Assembly (NCBI RefSeq): GCF_001547525.1
Contig: NZ_LNJP01000003.1
Span: 310,001-374,000, forward strand
Length of the DNA stretch: 64,000 bases
Origin: Burkholderia anthina
GTDB taxonomy: Bacteria > Pseudomonadota > Gammaproteobacteria > Burkholderiales > Burkholderiaceae
Reading direction: 5' to 3'
Below the pieces are notes generated by a model, which saw nothing but the letters and a program-made list of their open reading frames with translations, was not told the origin of the DNA and made no database searches. Positions 28,254-37,569 of this stretch are shown here, one piece after another (the first letter of the stretch is position 1; each line of letters opens with the position of its first letter). The translations under genes were made by a program, and so were the position numbers.

Positions 28254-29915
28254 TCAATCGAGCCACACGCCGTCGAACCGGTGCCCGCCGAGCGGCGAGA
28301 ACGTCAACCCGTGGACGCGCCTGGAGATCGGCAGCGACACGATCGACGTCGCGATCGGCGTGAACGGCACCTGGTCCTTGAACACCACCTGCGCCTGCTC
28401 GTACAGCGCCGTGCGCTTCGCGACATCGGCATTCGAGCGCGCCGCCGTCACGAGTTGCTCGAAGTCCTTGTTGCACCACTTCGCGAGATTGCTGCCGTGC
28501 ACGGCGTCGCAGCCGAGCAGCGTGCCGAGCCAGTTGTCGGGGTCGCCGTTGTCGCCCGACCAGCCGTACAGGATCGCGTCGTGCTGGCCGTCGTGCTTCG
28601 CGCGGCGGTTGTATTCGCCCCATTCGTAGCTGACGATCCTCGCGCGCACGCCGATCGTCGCCCAATCCTGCTGGATCAGTTGCGCCATCAACTGCGCGTT
28701 CGGGTTGTACGGGCGCTGCACGGGCATCGCCCACAGCGTCAGGTCGAAGCCGTTGGGAAAGCCGGCCTGCGCGAGCAGCGCCTTCGCGGCGGCCGGATCG
28801 CGCGGCGCGTCCTTCAGGCGCGGGTTGTACGACCATTGCGCGGGCGGCATCGGGTTCGTCGCGATCGTCGCGTCGCCGTTGAACACGGTCTTGATGATCG
28901 CCGCCTTGTCGATCGCGATGTCGAGCGCGCGCCGCACGTCGACGCGATCGAGCGGCGGATGCTGCGTGTTGTACGCAACGAAGCCGACGTTGAAGCCCGT
29001 CCCCGAAAACAGCGTCAGCTTCGGGTCGCGCCGCACCGTCTCGAGATCGGCCGGCCGCGGAAACGCCGACACCTGGCACTCGCCGGCCACGAGCTTCTGC
29101 AAGCGCGCGGCCGGGTCGGGCGTGATCGCGAACACGAGGCGCGCGAGCTTCACGTCGTCCGGGTTCCAGTAGTCGGGATTCGCGTCGTAGCGGATCAGCG
29201 CGTCCTTCTGGTACGTACGCAGCACGAACGGCCCCGTGCCGACCGGGAACTGGTTGATGTCCGACTCGCGATGGCGCGCGGCGAGCTGCCCCGCATATTC
29301 GGCCGACAGCACCGACGCGAACGCCATCGCGAGATTGCGCACGAACACGACGTCGGGCGACTTCAGCACGAAGCGCACCGTGTAGTCGTCGACTTTCTCG
29401 ATGCGCTCGATGTTGCGGTCGAAGCCGAGATCGCTGAAATACGGGAAGCTGACCGGATAGGCCTTGCGGAACGGATCGTCCGGGTCGAGCATCCGGCGGA
29501 ACGTGAACACGACGTCGTCGGCCTGGAACGGACGCGTCGGCTTGAACCACGCGGTGGTCTGGAATTTCACGCCGCGCCGCAGGTGGAACGTGATCGTGCG
29601 CTGGTCGGGCGACACGTCCCAGCTCGTCGCGAGCGCGGGTACGAGATCGAGCGTGCCGCGCTTGAACTGCACGAGCCCGTTGTAGACCGGGTACGTGCTC
29701 GCATCGAAATCGGTGCTCGTCGTGTGCTGGCCGGGATCGAAGCCGGCCGGGCTGCCTTCGGTGCAGTACACGAGCGTCTTGCCCGCGGGCGCCGCGAGCG
29801 CGTGCGTCGCGGCGCCGGCCAGCAGCAACGACGCGGCGATGCAGCGGAGCGCGGCGCCGGCATGCGATACGCCGCGCGTGCGGCGCGCGGCTGACGAAAC
29901 GAAAGGATTCTTCAT
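28254..29915 (-). CDS. Peptide-type ABC substrate-binding protein (SBP_bac_5, DppA-like)
   Basis: 553 aa periplasmic receptor of the dipeptide/oligopeptide class. A signal peptide (about 1-42, ending A-L-A) is followed by T-L-V-Y-C-T-E-G-S-P-A-G-F-D-P and the family marker D-D-V-V-F-T-F-R-R-M. The central block V-D-V-R-R-A-L-D-I-A-I-D-K is also present. No permease or ATPase is alongside, so it uses a distant transporter or has been co-opted. Its position amid sulfur genes may hint at a glutathione- or Met/Cys-peptide cargo, which is speculation. Confidence 0.87.
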   Translation of the reverse strand: MKNPFVSSAARRTRGVSHAGAALRCIAASLLLAGAATHALAAPAGKTLVYCTEGSPAGFDPGQHTTSTDFDASTYPVYNGLVQFKRGTLDLVPALATSWDVSPDQRTITFHLRRGVKFQTTAWFKPTRPFQADDVVFTFRRMLDPDDPFRKAYPVSFPYFSDLGFDRNIERIEKVDDYTVRFVLKSPDVVFVRNLAMAFASVLSAEYAGQLAARHRESDINQFPVGTGPFVLRTYQKDALIRYDANPDYWNPDDVKLARLVFAITPDPAARLQKLVAGECQVSAFPRPADLETVRRDPKLTLFSGTGFNVGFVAYNTQHPPLDRVDVRRALDIAIDKAAIIKTVFNGDATIATNPMPPAQWSYNPRLKDAPRDPAAAKALLAQAGFPNGFDLTLWAMPVQRPYNPNAQLMAQLIQQDWATIGVRARIVSYEWGEYNRRAKHDGQHDAILYGWSGDNGDPDNWLGTLLGCDAVHGSNLAKWCNKDFEQLVTAARSNADVAKRTALYEQAQVVFKDQVPFTPIATSIVSLPISRRVHGLTFSPLGGHRFDGVWLD

Positions 29916-30263
29916 GGTGGCGGATAAAAAAGGCTGTCATGCGATTGATGACCGCCGATCTTCGCGCGCCTGCCGCCGATCGCTTACCAATTAATTCCGC
30001 GTTGCTTATCGTCGTGGATGCATCCCGCTGCCGCTGCATCGAAAAGTCCATGCGAGCGCCGCATGCATGCCGAACGCCGCCGCCGCGAGCTGCCCGGACC
30101 CCCGATCGAAAACCGCCGCACGGCCTTCCGGCCCCCTGCAAGTTCTCCGGAATGGGCGCATCGTATCGATTGGCCGACGCCGGCGCCGGCGCGCGGGAAT
30201 CCGCCCGGCGTGCACATGCCGGCACGGCGCGTCCGTGCGCGCCGCCCTTTCCGGAGGAACCCG
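29916..30263. other. Intergenic region, no gene seen
   Basis: There are 348 bases between divergent genes. No supported frame and no clear repeat were found. It presumably contains both promoters. Confidence 0.4.
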
Positions 30264-30671
30264 ATGCCGATCAACCCCGATACGCCCTCTCGTCCGGTGA
30301 AGTCGCCGGGCCCCGATCACCCGATCCTGATCGAACCGCATTCGTCCCGCGTGATCGTGAAGGTGGCCGACAAGGTCGTCGCCGATACGCGCCATGCGCT
30401 GGTGCTGCGCGAGGCCAGCTATCCGGCGGTGCTGTACATTCCGCGCGAGGATGCCGACATGTCGCTGCTCGAACGCACCGACCACGCGACCTACTGCCCG
30501 TACAAGGGCGATTGCGCGTACTACTCGATTCCGGCCGGCGGCGAACGCTCGATCAACGCCGTGTGGACGTACGAGCATCCGAATCCGGCCGTCGAGTCGA
30601 TTCGCGGGCACCTCGCGTTCTATCCGGATCGCGTCGACTCGATCGAGGAACGCCTGCTCGTCACCGACTGA
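30264..30671 (+). CDS. DUF427-domain protein
   Basis: 135 aa, a compact beta-rich cytosolic domain. Typical DUF427 features are the R-V-I-V-K-V-A-D-K-V-V-A-D-T block and Y-I-P-R-E-D. The T-Y-C-P-Y-K-G-D-C-A-Y-Y block with two Cys and W-T-Y-E-H-P also fit the family. A GGAGGAAC Shine-Dalgarno precedes ATG 30264, which decides the start against an open frame reaching 30018. Enzymatic role unknown. Confidence 0.85.
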   Translation: MPINPDTPSRPVKSPGPDHPILIEPHSSRVIVKVADKVVADTRHALVLREASYPAVLYIPREDADMSLLERTDHATYCPYKGDCAYYSIPAGGERSINAVWTYEHPNPAVESIRGHLAFYPDRVDSIEERLLVTD

Positions 30672-30885
30672 GCGCGGCGGCGTGCTGCCGCGTCACCGGT
30701 TACGTATCGTCCGGCCGCTGATTTGCATATTCGGATTCGTTGGTTGGCCGCCGGCCCGCCGCGCCGTATCGTCGTGACTCCGGCGCGGGCCGGCCCGTTG
30801 CGTGCGTCGCCCGCATCCGGCCCGGTCCTGCGCCGGCCGCGCGGCCTTCGCGCGCGGCCCGTGAACCCGCCAGCAGGACGCCTCG

Positions 30886-31878
30886 ATGAACGACACACCG
30901 CACGCAGACCTTGAATCGACTCCGGCAAACCCGCGCCGCCGCCAGTGGCTGCACGGCGCGGCCGCCGGGCTGGCCGGGCTCGCGCTCGGGCCGCTCGCGG
31001 CCGCGCCCGCACGCGCCGACGCCGGCGGCACGCGGCTGCGCATCGGCTTCCAGAAATACGGCAACTTCGTCGTCCTCAAGGCGCGCGGTACGCTCGAGAA
31101 GCGTCTCGCGAACCAGGGCGTCGCCGTGCAATGGCTCGAATTCCCGGCCGGCCCGCAACTGCTCGAGGGGCTGAACGCCGGCGCGATCGACGTCGGCACG
31201 GTCGGCGAAACCCCGCCGATCTTCGCGCAGGCGGCCGGCGTCGATTTCGTCTACATCGGCAACGAGCCGCCCGCGCCGCAGGGCGAGGCGATCGTCGTGC
31301 TGCCCGACTCGCCGATTCGAACCGTCGCGCAACTGCGCGGCAAGAAGGTCGCGTTCAACAAGGGTTCGAACGTCCATTACCTGCTGGTGAAGGCGCTCGA
31401 GCGCGCGGGCCTGACCTATGCCGACATTCAGCCGATCTACCTGACGCCGGCCGATGCGCGCGCCGCGTTCGTGCAGCGCAGCGTCGATGCGTGGGTGATC
31501 TGGGATCCGTATCTGGCCGCCGCCGAACGGCAGCTCGGCGCGCGCGTGGTCGCGAACGGCGACGCGCTCGTGCGCAACACGCAGTACTACCTCGCGGCGC
31601 GCAAGTACGCGGCCGCGCACCCGCAGGTGCTGCGCGCGCTGCTCGACGAAGTCGATGCGGTCGACCGCTGGGCGCGCGATCACGTGCCCGAGGTGGCCGC
31701 GCAACTGTCCCCGCTCGTCGGCCTCGACGCGCCGACGCTCGAAGTCGCGCTCAAGCGCGCCGGCTACGGCGTGCAGCCGATCACCGACGCGACTCTCGCG
31801 TACCAGCAGAGCATCGCCGACGCGTTCAGCACGCTGAAGCTGATCCCGGCCAAGCTGTCGGTCGCCAGCGCGCGCTGA
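30886..31878 (+). CDS. ssuA: Aliphatic sulfonate ABC transporter binding protein, SsuA-like
   Basis: 330 aa. A twin-Arg signal (R-R-R-Q-W-L-H-G) is followed by an Ala-rich stretch cut near A-R-A. The mature part begins L-R-I-G-F-Q-K-Y-G and carries G-T-V-G-E-T-P-P-I-F-A-Q-A and K-K-V-A-F-N-K-G-S-N-V-H-Y-L-L, strongly SsuA-like. It has no adjacent permease, so it may share the transporter at 23.4-26.0 kb or use an SsuBC elsewhere. Confidence 0.85.
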   Translation: MNDTPHADLESTPANPRRRQWLHGAAAGLAGLALGPLAAAPARADAGGTRLRIGFQKYGNFVVLKARGTLEKRLANQGVAVQWLEFPAGPQLLEGLNAGAIDVGTVGETPPIFAQAAGVDFVYIGNEPPAPQGEAIVVLPDSPIRTVAQLRGKKVAFNKGSNVHYLLVKALERAGLTYADIQPIYLTPADARAAFVQRSVDAWVIWDPYLAAAERQLGARVVANGDALVRNTQYYLAARKYAAAHPQVLRALLDEVDAVDRWARDHVPEVAAQLSPLVGLDAPTLEVALKRAGYGVQPITDATLAYQQSIADAFSTLKLIPAKLSVASAR

Positions 31879-31882
31879 TGCG

Positions 31883-32467
31883 TCACGACGCGGGCGCCGC
31901 GCCGATGCGCCGCCATTCGTCGTAGTCGGTGACGAGGCCCGCGCCGTCGATCGCGATATCGGCCGCATACGTGCCGCTCTCGTAGCGATACACGTGCGGC
32001 GCCGTGCGCGTATAGCGCTGCTCGCCGCGCACGATGTCGACATCCGGAAAACGCAGCCACGCGGTGTGAATCTCCGCCGACTCGCCGACGGCGAGCGCGA
32101 GCCGCCGGATCGGCAGCGTATTGGTCGACGGGCTGAAGCCGAGATCGATGTCGGTCGCGCCCGCGAGCGCCGGCGCATCGACGCCGTCGATCGTCCACCG
32201 CCCCGCATCGCACGCGATGTGCCATTGCCGTGGCGGCGCCGTGCCGGTCCACCGCGTCACGCGCGCCGAACGCGTGAGCCAGTCGGTCCCGCATGCGATC
32301 GCGTAATCGATGCGAAACGGCGTGCCGTCGATCGCGCCCGCCACCGCACCCGCCAGCGCGATGCCCGTTTGCGACTCGTCGAGCCGGCACCATTCGGCCG
32401 CCTGCCACGTCTGCACGATCTGCCATGCGACGCAATGCGTCCGTGGGGCTTCGTTGTGTTGCGTCAT
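31883..32467 (-). CDS. Putative glycolipid-binding domain protein (DUF1089)
   Basis: 194 aa cytosolic beta-rich protein. W-Q-I-V-Q-T-W-Q-A-A-E-W near the start and the I-A-C-D-A-G-R-W-T-I-D-G-V block fit the family. The C-terminal Y-T-R-T-A-P-H-V-Y-R-Y-E-S-G-T-Y-A-A-D-I-like beta segment is also typical of PF06475. The start at 32467 is the Met right before the domain. Its stop is only 4 bp from the convergent ssuA stop. Role unknown. Confidence 0.7.
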   Translation of the reverse strand: MTQHNEAPRTHCVAWQIVQTWQAAEWCRLDESQTGIALAGAVAGAIDGTPFRIDYAIACGTDWLTRSARVTRWTGTAPPRQWHIACDAGRWTIDGVDAPALAGATDIDLGFSPSTNTLPIRRLALAVGESAEIHTAWLRFPDVDIVRGEQRYTRTAPHVYRYESGTYAADIAIDGAGLVTDYDEWRRIGAAPAS

Positions 32468-32666
32468 GCCGGGTCTCCTGTCGGTCGCGCGGGAACGAAG
32501 CCGATTTTCGCTCACGGCGCGGACGAACGCACGCGGCTTCGTCGGCACCATGAGCGCCCCGGCCGATAATGAGTATCGGCCCGACGCACACCGTCGGCCC
32601 TCCGCCGCTTTGATACCATCCGTCGATCGGCACAAAATCGAACCGGAAGACAAAAGGCGCGACTTC

Positions 32667-33575
32667 ATGGATTTGTTGGCGACGATGCGCATCTACGTCA
32701 GGGTCGTGGAGCGCGGCACGATGTCCGGCGCGGCACGGGATCTCGACATGGGCCAACCGGCCGTCAGCGAGCGCATCGAGAAACTCGAGAAACATCTCGG
32801 CACGCGGCTGCTGATGCGCAGTGCGCGTACGCTCGCGTGCACGGAGGAAGGCCGCCTTTTCTACGAACGCAGCAAGGCGCTGCTCGAGGCGGCCGAGTTG
32901 GCCGTTGCATCGGTGTCGAAGACGGAAAACGCGCTCGACGGCACGATCCGGCTCGCGGCGCCGCAATGCTTCGGCGAGGTCGTACTGCCGGGCGTGCTGA
33001 TGCAGATCCGCACCGCGTATCCGAAGCTGCACATCGACCTCGTGCTGAACGACGACATCGTCGATCCGGTCACCGAGGGCGTCGACATTTCGATCCGGGT
33101 CGGACAGCTCGGCGACGGCGGCTTCGTCGCCTACGCGCTCGACGCGGTCGGCCGCGTGCTCGTCGCCGCACCGTCGTATCTCGACCGGCACGGCCCGATC
33201 GACACGAAGGCCGATCTCGCGAACCATCCGTTCATCCGCGTGAAAGGCGTGTTCGCGAACGAACAGGTGCCGCTGCAGCGCGACGGCGGCGCAGTCGAAT
33301 ACGCGCGTATCCGCACCGTCATGACCGCGAGCCACTGGCGCCCGATGTTCGACACGATCGCGGCGGGCGGCGGCATCGGCGTGGTCCAGCACCCGGCTTG
33401 CGCCGATGCGCTCGCGCACGGCCGGCTCGTCCGCCTGCTGCCGCACTACGACGTTCCCGACTTCGCGCTCAACGTGCTGGTGCACGCGCAGCGGCCGCTG
33501 CCGCCGCGCGTGCGCGCCGTCGTCGATCTGTTGAAACGAGCACTCCCGCCGCTGCTGACGCAGCGGCAGCGTTAG
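32667..33575 (+). CDS. LysR-family transcriptional regulator
   Basis: 302 aa, standard length. The HTH is at about 1-60 (M-R-I-Y-V-R-V-V-E-R-G-T-M-S-G-A-A-R-D-L) with an effector domain to the end. ATG 32667 directly opens the HTH. The frame is open upstream to 32310 but antisense to the DUF1089 gene. It is divergent from the DUF1089 gene, which is the likely target. Confidence 0.87.
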   Translation: MDLLATMRIYVRVVERGTMSGAARDLDMGQPAVSERIEKLEKHLGTRLLMRSARTLACTEEGRLFYERSKALLEAAELAVASVSKTENALDGTIRLAAPQCFGEVVLPGVLMQIRTAYPKLHIDLVLNDDIVDPVTEGVDISIRVGQLGDGGFVAYALDAVGRVLVAAPSYLDRHGPIDTKADLANHPFIRVKGVFANEQVPLQRDGGAVEYARIRTVMTASHWRPMFDTIAAGGGIGVVQHPACADALAHGRLVRLLPHYDVPDFALNVLVHAQRPLPPRVRAVVDLLKRALPPLLTQRQR

Positions 33576-33582
33576 GGCCTGT

Positions 33583-33720
33583 TCATGCCTGCAGCGACTT
33601 CCCCGGTTCCTTCACGTGCGCATCGACTTCCATCTGGTAGAAGCGCGCGCTGACGAAGCCGGACGGCACGAAGCAGGCGTCGGCGTACGTGGTGGCAGCC
33701 GGCGCCGACGCGTCGCGCAT
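33583..33720 (-). other. Possible small protein or gene remnant
   Basis: A 45-codon minus-strand frame ends ...S-A-R-F-Y-Q-M-E-V-D-A-H-V-K-E-P-G-K-S-L-Q-A, which looks more protein-like than the Arg/Ala-rich shadows around it. There is no clear Shine-Dalgarno and no recognised family. It could be the tail of a decayed gene. Confidence 0.2.
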
Positions 33721-33854
33721 GTAGGCACGGCGGGCGGCTCGGCGCGCTCGTGGCCGTCGCGCCGGCATGCGCGTGGGTTGCGGCACGGCCCGCGCGGCCG
33801 GTCGCGCGCGCGTCGTGAATCGTGCCGGGCGATGCGCTACGCGCGCCCACCGCG

Positions 33855-35012
33855 TCACCACGCCTGCCGATAGATCTCCAGCGCGTCGGCCTCGGTCACC
33901 TCGCGCGGATTGTTCACGAGCAGGCGCGTCTGCAGCATCGCGTCCGACGCCATCCTCGGCAGGTCGGCCTCGCCGATGTCGACCTCGCGCAACGTGCGCG
34001 GAATGCCCGTCGCGACGATCAGCCGGTCGATCTCGGCGATCAGCGCGTGCGTTTTCGCTTCGTCGCTGCCCGTGGCCGACGGCGCGACGATCGCCGCCAG
34101 TTCCGCATACAGCGGCGCGGCGGCCGGCGCGTTAAAGCGCAGCACGTGCGGCAGCACGAGCGCGTTCGACAAACCGTGCGGCACGTGGAAGATCCCGCCG
34201 ACCGGATAGGCCAGCGCGTGTACGGCCGCGACCGGCGCGTTCGCGAACGCCTGCCCCGCGAACATCGCGCCGACCAGCATCGCTTCGCGCGCGTGCCGGT
34301 TCTGCCCGTCGTCGCATGCGGCCAGCAGGTTGCGCGACAGCAGCGTCAGCGCATGCGTCGCCAGCATGTCGGACACCGGATTCTTCAGCCGCGCGGACGT
34401 GTACGCCTCGATCGCATGCACCATCGCGTCGATGCCGGTGGCGGCCGTCGCCGCGCGCGGCAGGCCGAGCGTGAGCTCCGCGTCGAGGATCGCGACGTCC
34501 GCGAACAGGTGCGGCGACACGACGCCCATCTTGCGCGCCTCGCCGACCGTGACGATCGACACGGCCGTGACCTCGGAGCCCGTGCCGGCCGTGGTCGGCA
34601 TCTGCACGAGCGGCAGCCGCGCGCTCGCGACCTTGTCGACGCCGTACATGTCGGCCAGCGCCTGCTGCCCCGGCACGAGCACCGCGATCAGCTTCGCGAC
34701 GTCCATCGACGAGCCGCCGCCGAGGCCGAGCACGATCTCGGCATCGGCCGCGACGGCCCGCGCGGTCGCGTCGAGCACCACGTGCTCGGGCGGATCGGCG
34801 ATCACGTCGTCGATCACGGTGACCTGCCAGCCGTGCGCGGCGAGGCTCGCCAGCGCGGGCGCGAGCACGCCGCTGCGATGCAGGAACGCATCGGTGACGA
34901 CGCACAGCCGCGCGAGCGCCGGAAAGCGTTCGCGCAACAGCGCGCCGAGCCGGCGCGCGGCGCCGAATTCGACGATCTGCGTCGGAACGGTACGGAATTG
35001 AAACGGGTTCAT
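33855..35012 (-). CDS. Iron-containing alcohol dehydrogenase / maleylacetate reductase-like
   Basis: NAD(P)-dependent group III dehydrogenase of 385 aa. The nucleotide-binding G-G-G-S-S-M-D-V-A-K is at about 98-107, with the T-T-A-G-T-G-S-E-V-T block. Metal-site segments are V-H-A-I-E-A-Y and V-H-A-L-A-Y-P-V-G-G-I-F-H-V-P-H-G, supplying Asp and three His. The family includes 1,3-propanediol/lactaldehyde-type dehydrogenases and maleylacetate reductases. The gene overlaps the upstream ABM-monooxygenase gene by 4 bp, which fits a ring-degradation pair (quinol oxidation then maleylacetate reduction), but that role is inferred. Confidence 0.85.
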   Translation of the reverse strand: MNPFQFRTVPTQIVEFGAARRLGALLRERFPALARLCVVTDAFLHRSGVLAPALASLAAHGWQVTVIDDVIADPPEHVVLDATARAVAADAEIVLGLGGGSSMDVAKLIAVLVPGQQALADMYGVDKVASARLPLVQMPTTAGTGSEVTAVSIVTVGEARKMGVVSPHLFADVAILDAELTLGLPRAATAATGIDAMVHAIEAYTSARLKNPVSDMLATHALTLLSRNLLAACDDGQNRHAREAMLVGAMFAGQAFANAPVAAVHALAYPVGGIFHVPHGLSNALVLPHVLRFNAPAAAPLYAELAAIVAPSATGSDEAKTHALIAEIDRLIVATGIPRTLREVDIGEADLPRMASDAMLQTRLLVNNPREVTEADALEIYRQAW

Positions 35013-35344
35013 CGGGCGCCTCCCGGGGCCGTCGCCGTGCCGGTGTCCGGCTGCACCATGTAGCGGATCACCTCGCGACGATCGAGCAACGGCATGATCG
35101 CGCCGACACCGATCCGCTGGAAATGCGGCGTTTCCCGATGCACGTCGAGGCCGTCGGCCTCGCTGTAACGCTCGAGGATCACGATGTGGTCGGGGTTCTC
35201 CGGCGACCGGAAGTACGCGTAGTCGAGGTTTTTCGGCTCGGTACGCGTGGCCGGGGCGAGTTCGGCCAGCAATTCGACCACGCGGTCGCCGTTGCCGGGT
35301 TTCGCGAAGAAATGCGCGATGACCTGCAGATAGGGTTCGTTCAT
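35009..35344 (-). CDS. ABM-domain (YgiN-like) monooxygenase
   Basis: 111 aa dimeric alpha-beta barrel protein. It has V-I-A-H-F-F-A-K-P-G, a central L-D-Y-A-Y-F-R-S-P-E-N-P-D-H-I-V-I-L-E-R-Y block, and a conserved H-x-x-T-P-H-F pair near the end. All are typical of antibiotic-biosynthesis-monooxygenase/quinol monooxygenase proteins. Start 35344 is the Met before the barrel. Its stop overlaps the start of the dehydrogenase (4-nt overlap), so the two are translationally coupled. Confidence 0.82.
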   Translation of the reverse strand: MNEPYLQVIAHFFAKPGNGDRVVELLAELAPATRTEPKNLDYAYFRSPENPDHIVILERYSEADGLDVHRETPHFQRIGVGAIMPLLDRREVIRYMVQPDTGTATAPGGAR

Positions 35345-35584
35345 GCTGCGCTCCATGTTCGACACAAGCCCGTCGCGACGGGAGCGCCCCCGATCCGCCA
35401 TGAGCCGGATGGATTCAAACGCGATGAGGCGGCACCGTATCACTGACGCGTCGTCGCATTGTATTGAATCGGCGCGGCCTTCGCAGAGCCGCGACAGGCC
35501 GCGAACCACAGGCCGAATCCCGCGGCACGCTCACGACGAGCCGGAACCTGGCCGGCCGCCGCGCGCTTGCGCCGCCTCCGTCGT

Positions 35585-36304
35585 TCACCACGGCACCGTC
35601 CGCCCCAGATAGTCGAGATATTCGAGCCCGGGCCGCGCCCGCTTCGCCAGCAGCACGTCGACGAGGCTCGGCACGCTCTCGTCGATAGTCAGGCGCGCGT
35701 CGGGCCCGCCGAGTTCGGTACGGACCCAGCCGGGCGCCATCAGCGCCAGCGCGCGGCGCGTATCGGCCTGACGCGCCGCGAAGCTGCGCATGAACTGGTT
35801 CAGCGCGGCCTTGCTGCCGCGATACACCTCGCGCATCCCGCTGACGTTGTTCGCGACGCTGCCCTGCCCCGACGACATCGCGCCGATCAGCCCGTCGTCG
35901 GTCACGAGATCCTGCAGCGTCTCGATCGCACGCATCGGCGCCAGCGCATTCGTGATCATCACGCGCACGAATTCGTCGGTCGTCACTTCGCCGATCGTTT
36001 CGTTCGGATCGTTGGTCGTGCCCGCGTTCACGAACAGCATGTCGAAGCGCCGGCCCGACAGGCGCTCGCGCAGCGCGGCCAGTTGCGCGGGCTCGCAGAT
36101 GTCGAGCGTGCCGATCTCGAGCCGGCCGTCGAACCGGTCGGCCAGGTCATGCAGCTTGGTGCGCCCCGATCCTGCGCGCACGGTGCCCGTCACGTTCCAG
36201 CCCTTGTTCAGGAATGCCTCCGCCATCGCCAGCCCGAGGCCGCGCGACGCCGCGACGAGGAGGATCGCGGGCGCGTGTCGTCGATTCGATTCAGTCGATT
36301 GCAT
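35585..36304 (-). CDS. Short-chain dehydrogenase/reductase
   Basis: 239 aa classical SDR. The cofactor loop is A-A-S-R-G-L-G (18-24), with Ala where most members have the first Gly. It also has N-A-G-T-T, the catalytic Y-R-G-S-K pair (Tyr/Lys), and a Ser in M-S-S-G-Q-G. It is divergent from a LysR gene across 132 bp containing a 7-bp-arm palindrome, so probably regulated by it. Substrate unknown. Confidence 0.86.
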   Translation of the reverse strand: MQSTESNRRHAPAILLVAASRGLGLAMAEAFLNKGWNVTGTVRAGSGRTKLHDLADRFDGRLEIGTLDICEPAQLAALRERLSGRRFDMLFVNAGTTNDPNETIGEVTTDEFVRVMITNALAPMRAIETLQDLVTDDGLIGAMSSGQGSVANNVSGMREVYRGSKAALNQFMRSFAARQADTRRALALMAPGWVRTELGGPDARLTIDESVPSLVDVLLAKRARPGLEYLDYLGRTVPW

Positions 36305-36376
36305 GGTTTTCGCCTTTGCCGTGTTTCGTCATGCGCCCACTATAGGCGCGCGCCACGACAGGCGCCAGACGCATCC

Positions 36377-36397
36377 AATGCAATCGATAGTTGCATT
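36377..36397. promoter_or_regulatory. Candidate LysR operator (AATGCAA-N7-TTGCATT)
   Basis: A perfect 7-bp-arm dyad is centred in the SDR/LysR divergent intergenic region, 40 bp before the LysR start. Position and symmetry fit a LysR-type binding site. Confidence 0.5.
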
Positions 36398-36436
36398 CAA
36401 CGCCATGTTGTCGGCACAAAAGCGTATCCTGTCCGT

Positions 36437-37414
36437 ATGGACGACATCGACCTGAACCTCGTCACCGCGCTCGACGTGCTGCTGTCGGAAGCCAGCGTGA
36501 CCGCCGCCGCGCGCCGGCTGGGCCTGAGCACGTCCGCGATGAGCCGCACGCTCACGCGGCTGCGTATCGCCACCGGCGATCCACTGCTCGTGCGCGCCGG
36601 GCGCAGGCTCGTGCCGACGCCGCACGCAGCCGCGCTGCGCGACCGCGTGCATGCGGTCGCGAGCGACGCGCGCGCCGTGCTCCGGCCGGCGACGGCCGAC
36701 GTCGATCTCGCGACGCTCACGGCCACGTTCACGATCCGGGCCGCCGCGTCGTTCATGGAAATGCTGTCCGGCCCGGTCGTCGCCGCGCTGGCCGACGTCG
36801 CGCCGCACGTCCGTATCCGCTTCGTCCCGAAGCTCGACCGCGATCCGCAAGCGCTGCGCGACGGCACGGTCGACCTGGAAATCGGCAAGCGCGGCGACGA
36901 CGCGCCCGAGCTGCACACGCGCATGCTCTTTCACGACTGGCACGTCGCGGTGGCGCGCGCCGGGCATCCGGTGTTCGCGTCGGCCCGGATCACGCCCGCG
37001 CGCTATGCCGCGTGCCGCCACGTCATGGCGGCCCAGCTCGGCGATTTCTCCGGGCCGGCCGACGACACGACCGGCAACGCCGGCCCCGGCCCCGCCGTGC
37101 ACGTCGTCGTGCCGGGCTACCCCGACGCGATGCGTGTCGCCGCCAGCACCGACCTGATCGCGCTGGTGCCGCGTTCGAGCCTCGGCAATGCGTGCTCGCC
37201 GGGGCTCACCGAAGTCCTCGGGCTGCGCAGTTTCGAGATTCCGGTCCGTCTGCCGGCGATCCTCGTGTCCGCGCTGTGGCATCCGCGCATGCACGGCGAC
37301 CCCGTGCACCGCCGCTTGCGCGATACGGTCATCGCCGTCTGCCAGCGCGCGTATCCGGATTCCCGTCCGCCGCGCACCACGACGCGCGGCAACGGAGCAC
37401 GCGTCGCGGGCTGA
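36437..37414 (+). CDS. LysR-family regulator, divergent from SDR
   Basis: 325 aa. The N terminus M-D-D-I-D-L-N-L-V-T-A-L-D-V-L-L is of the NodD-like subgroup. The HTH is at about 18-60 (S-V-T-A-A-A-R-R-L-G-L-S-T-S-A-M-S), followed by an effector domain. Start 36437 is the Met beginning that conserved sequence. The longer open frame to 35567 is antisense to the SDR. Confidence 0.88.
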   Translation: MDDIDLNLVTALDVLLSEASVTAAARRLGLSTSAMSRTLTRLRIATGDPLLVRAGRRLVPTPHAAALRDRVHAVASDARAVLRPATADVDLATLTATFTIRAAASFMEMLSGPVVAALADVAPHVRIRFVPKLDRDPQALRDGTVDLEIGKRGDDAPELHTRMLFHDWHVAVARAGHPVFASARITPARYAACRHVMAAQLGDFSGPADDTTGNAGPGPAVHVVVPGYPDAMRVAASTDLIALVPRSSLGNACSPGLTEVLGLRSFEIPVRLPAILVSALWHPRMHGDPVHRRLRDTVIAVCQRAYPDSRPPRTTTRGNGARVAG

Positions 37415-37569
37415 CCGTTGGCCACATCCCGCAGCTCGAACCAGCCGGCCGCCGATCGGGCGCCTTTTGCGCGATCCACCGGCTCGTCACCATTGCGGCC
37501 CGGCCCGGCGGCGCCGGCAGGCCCTTCGGCTAAAATGCCGCACTTTCCACCTCGTCCGGCCCGCTCGCC

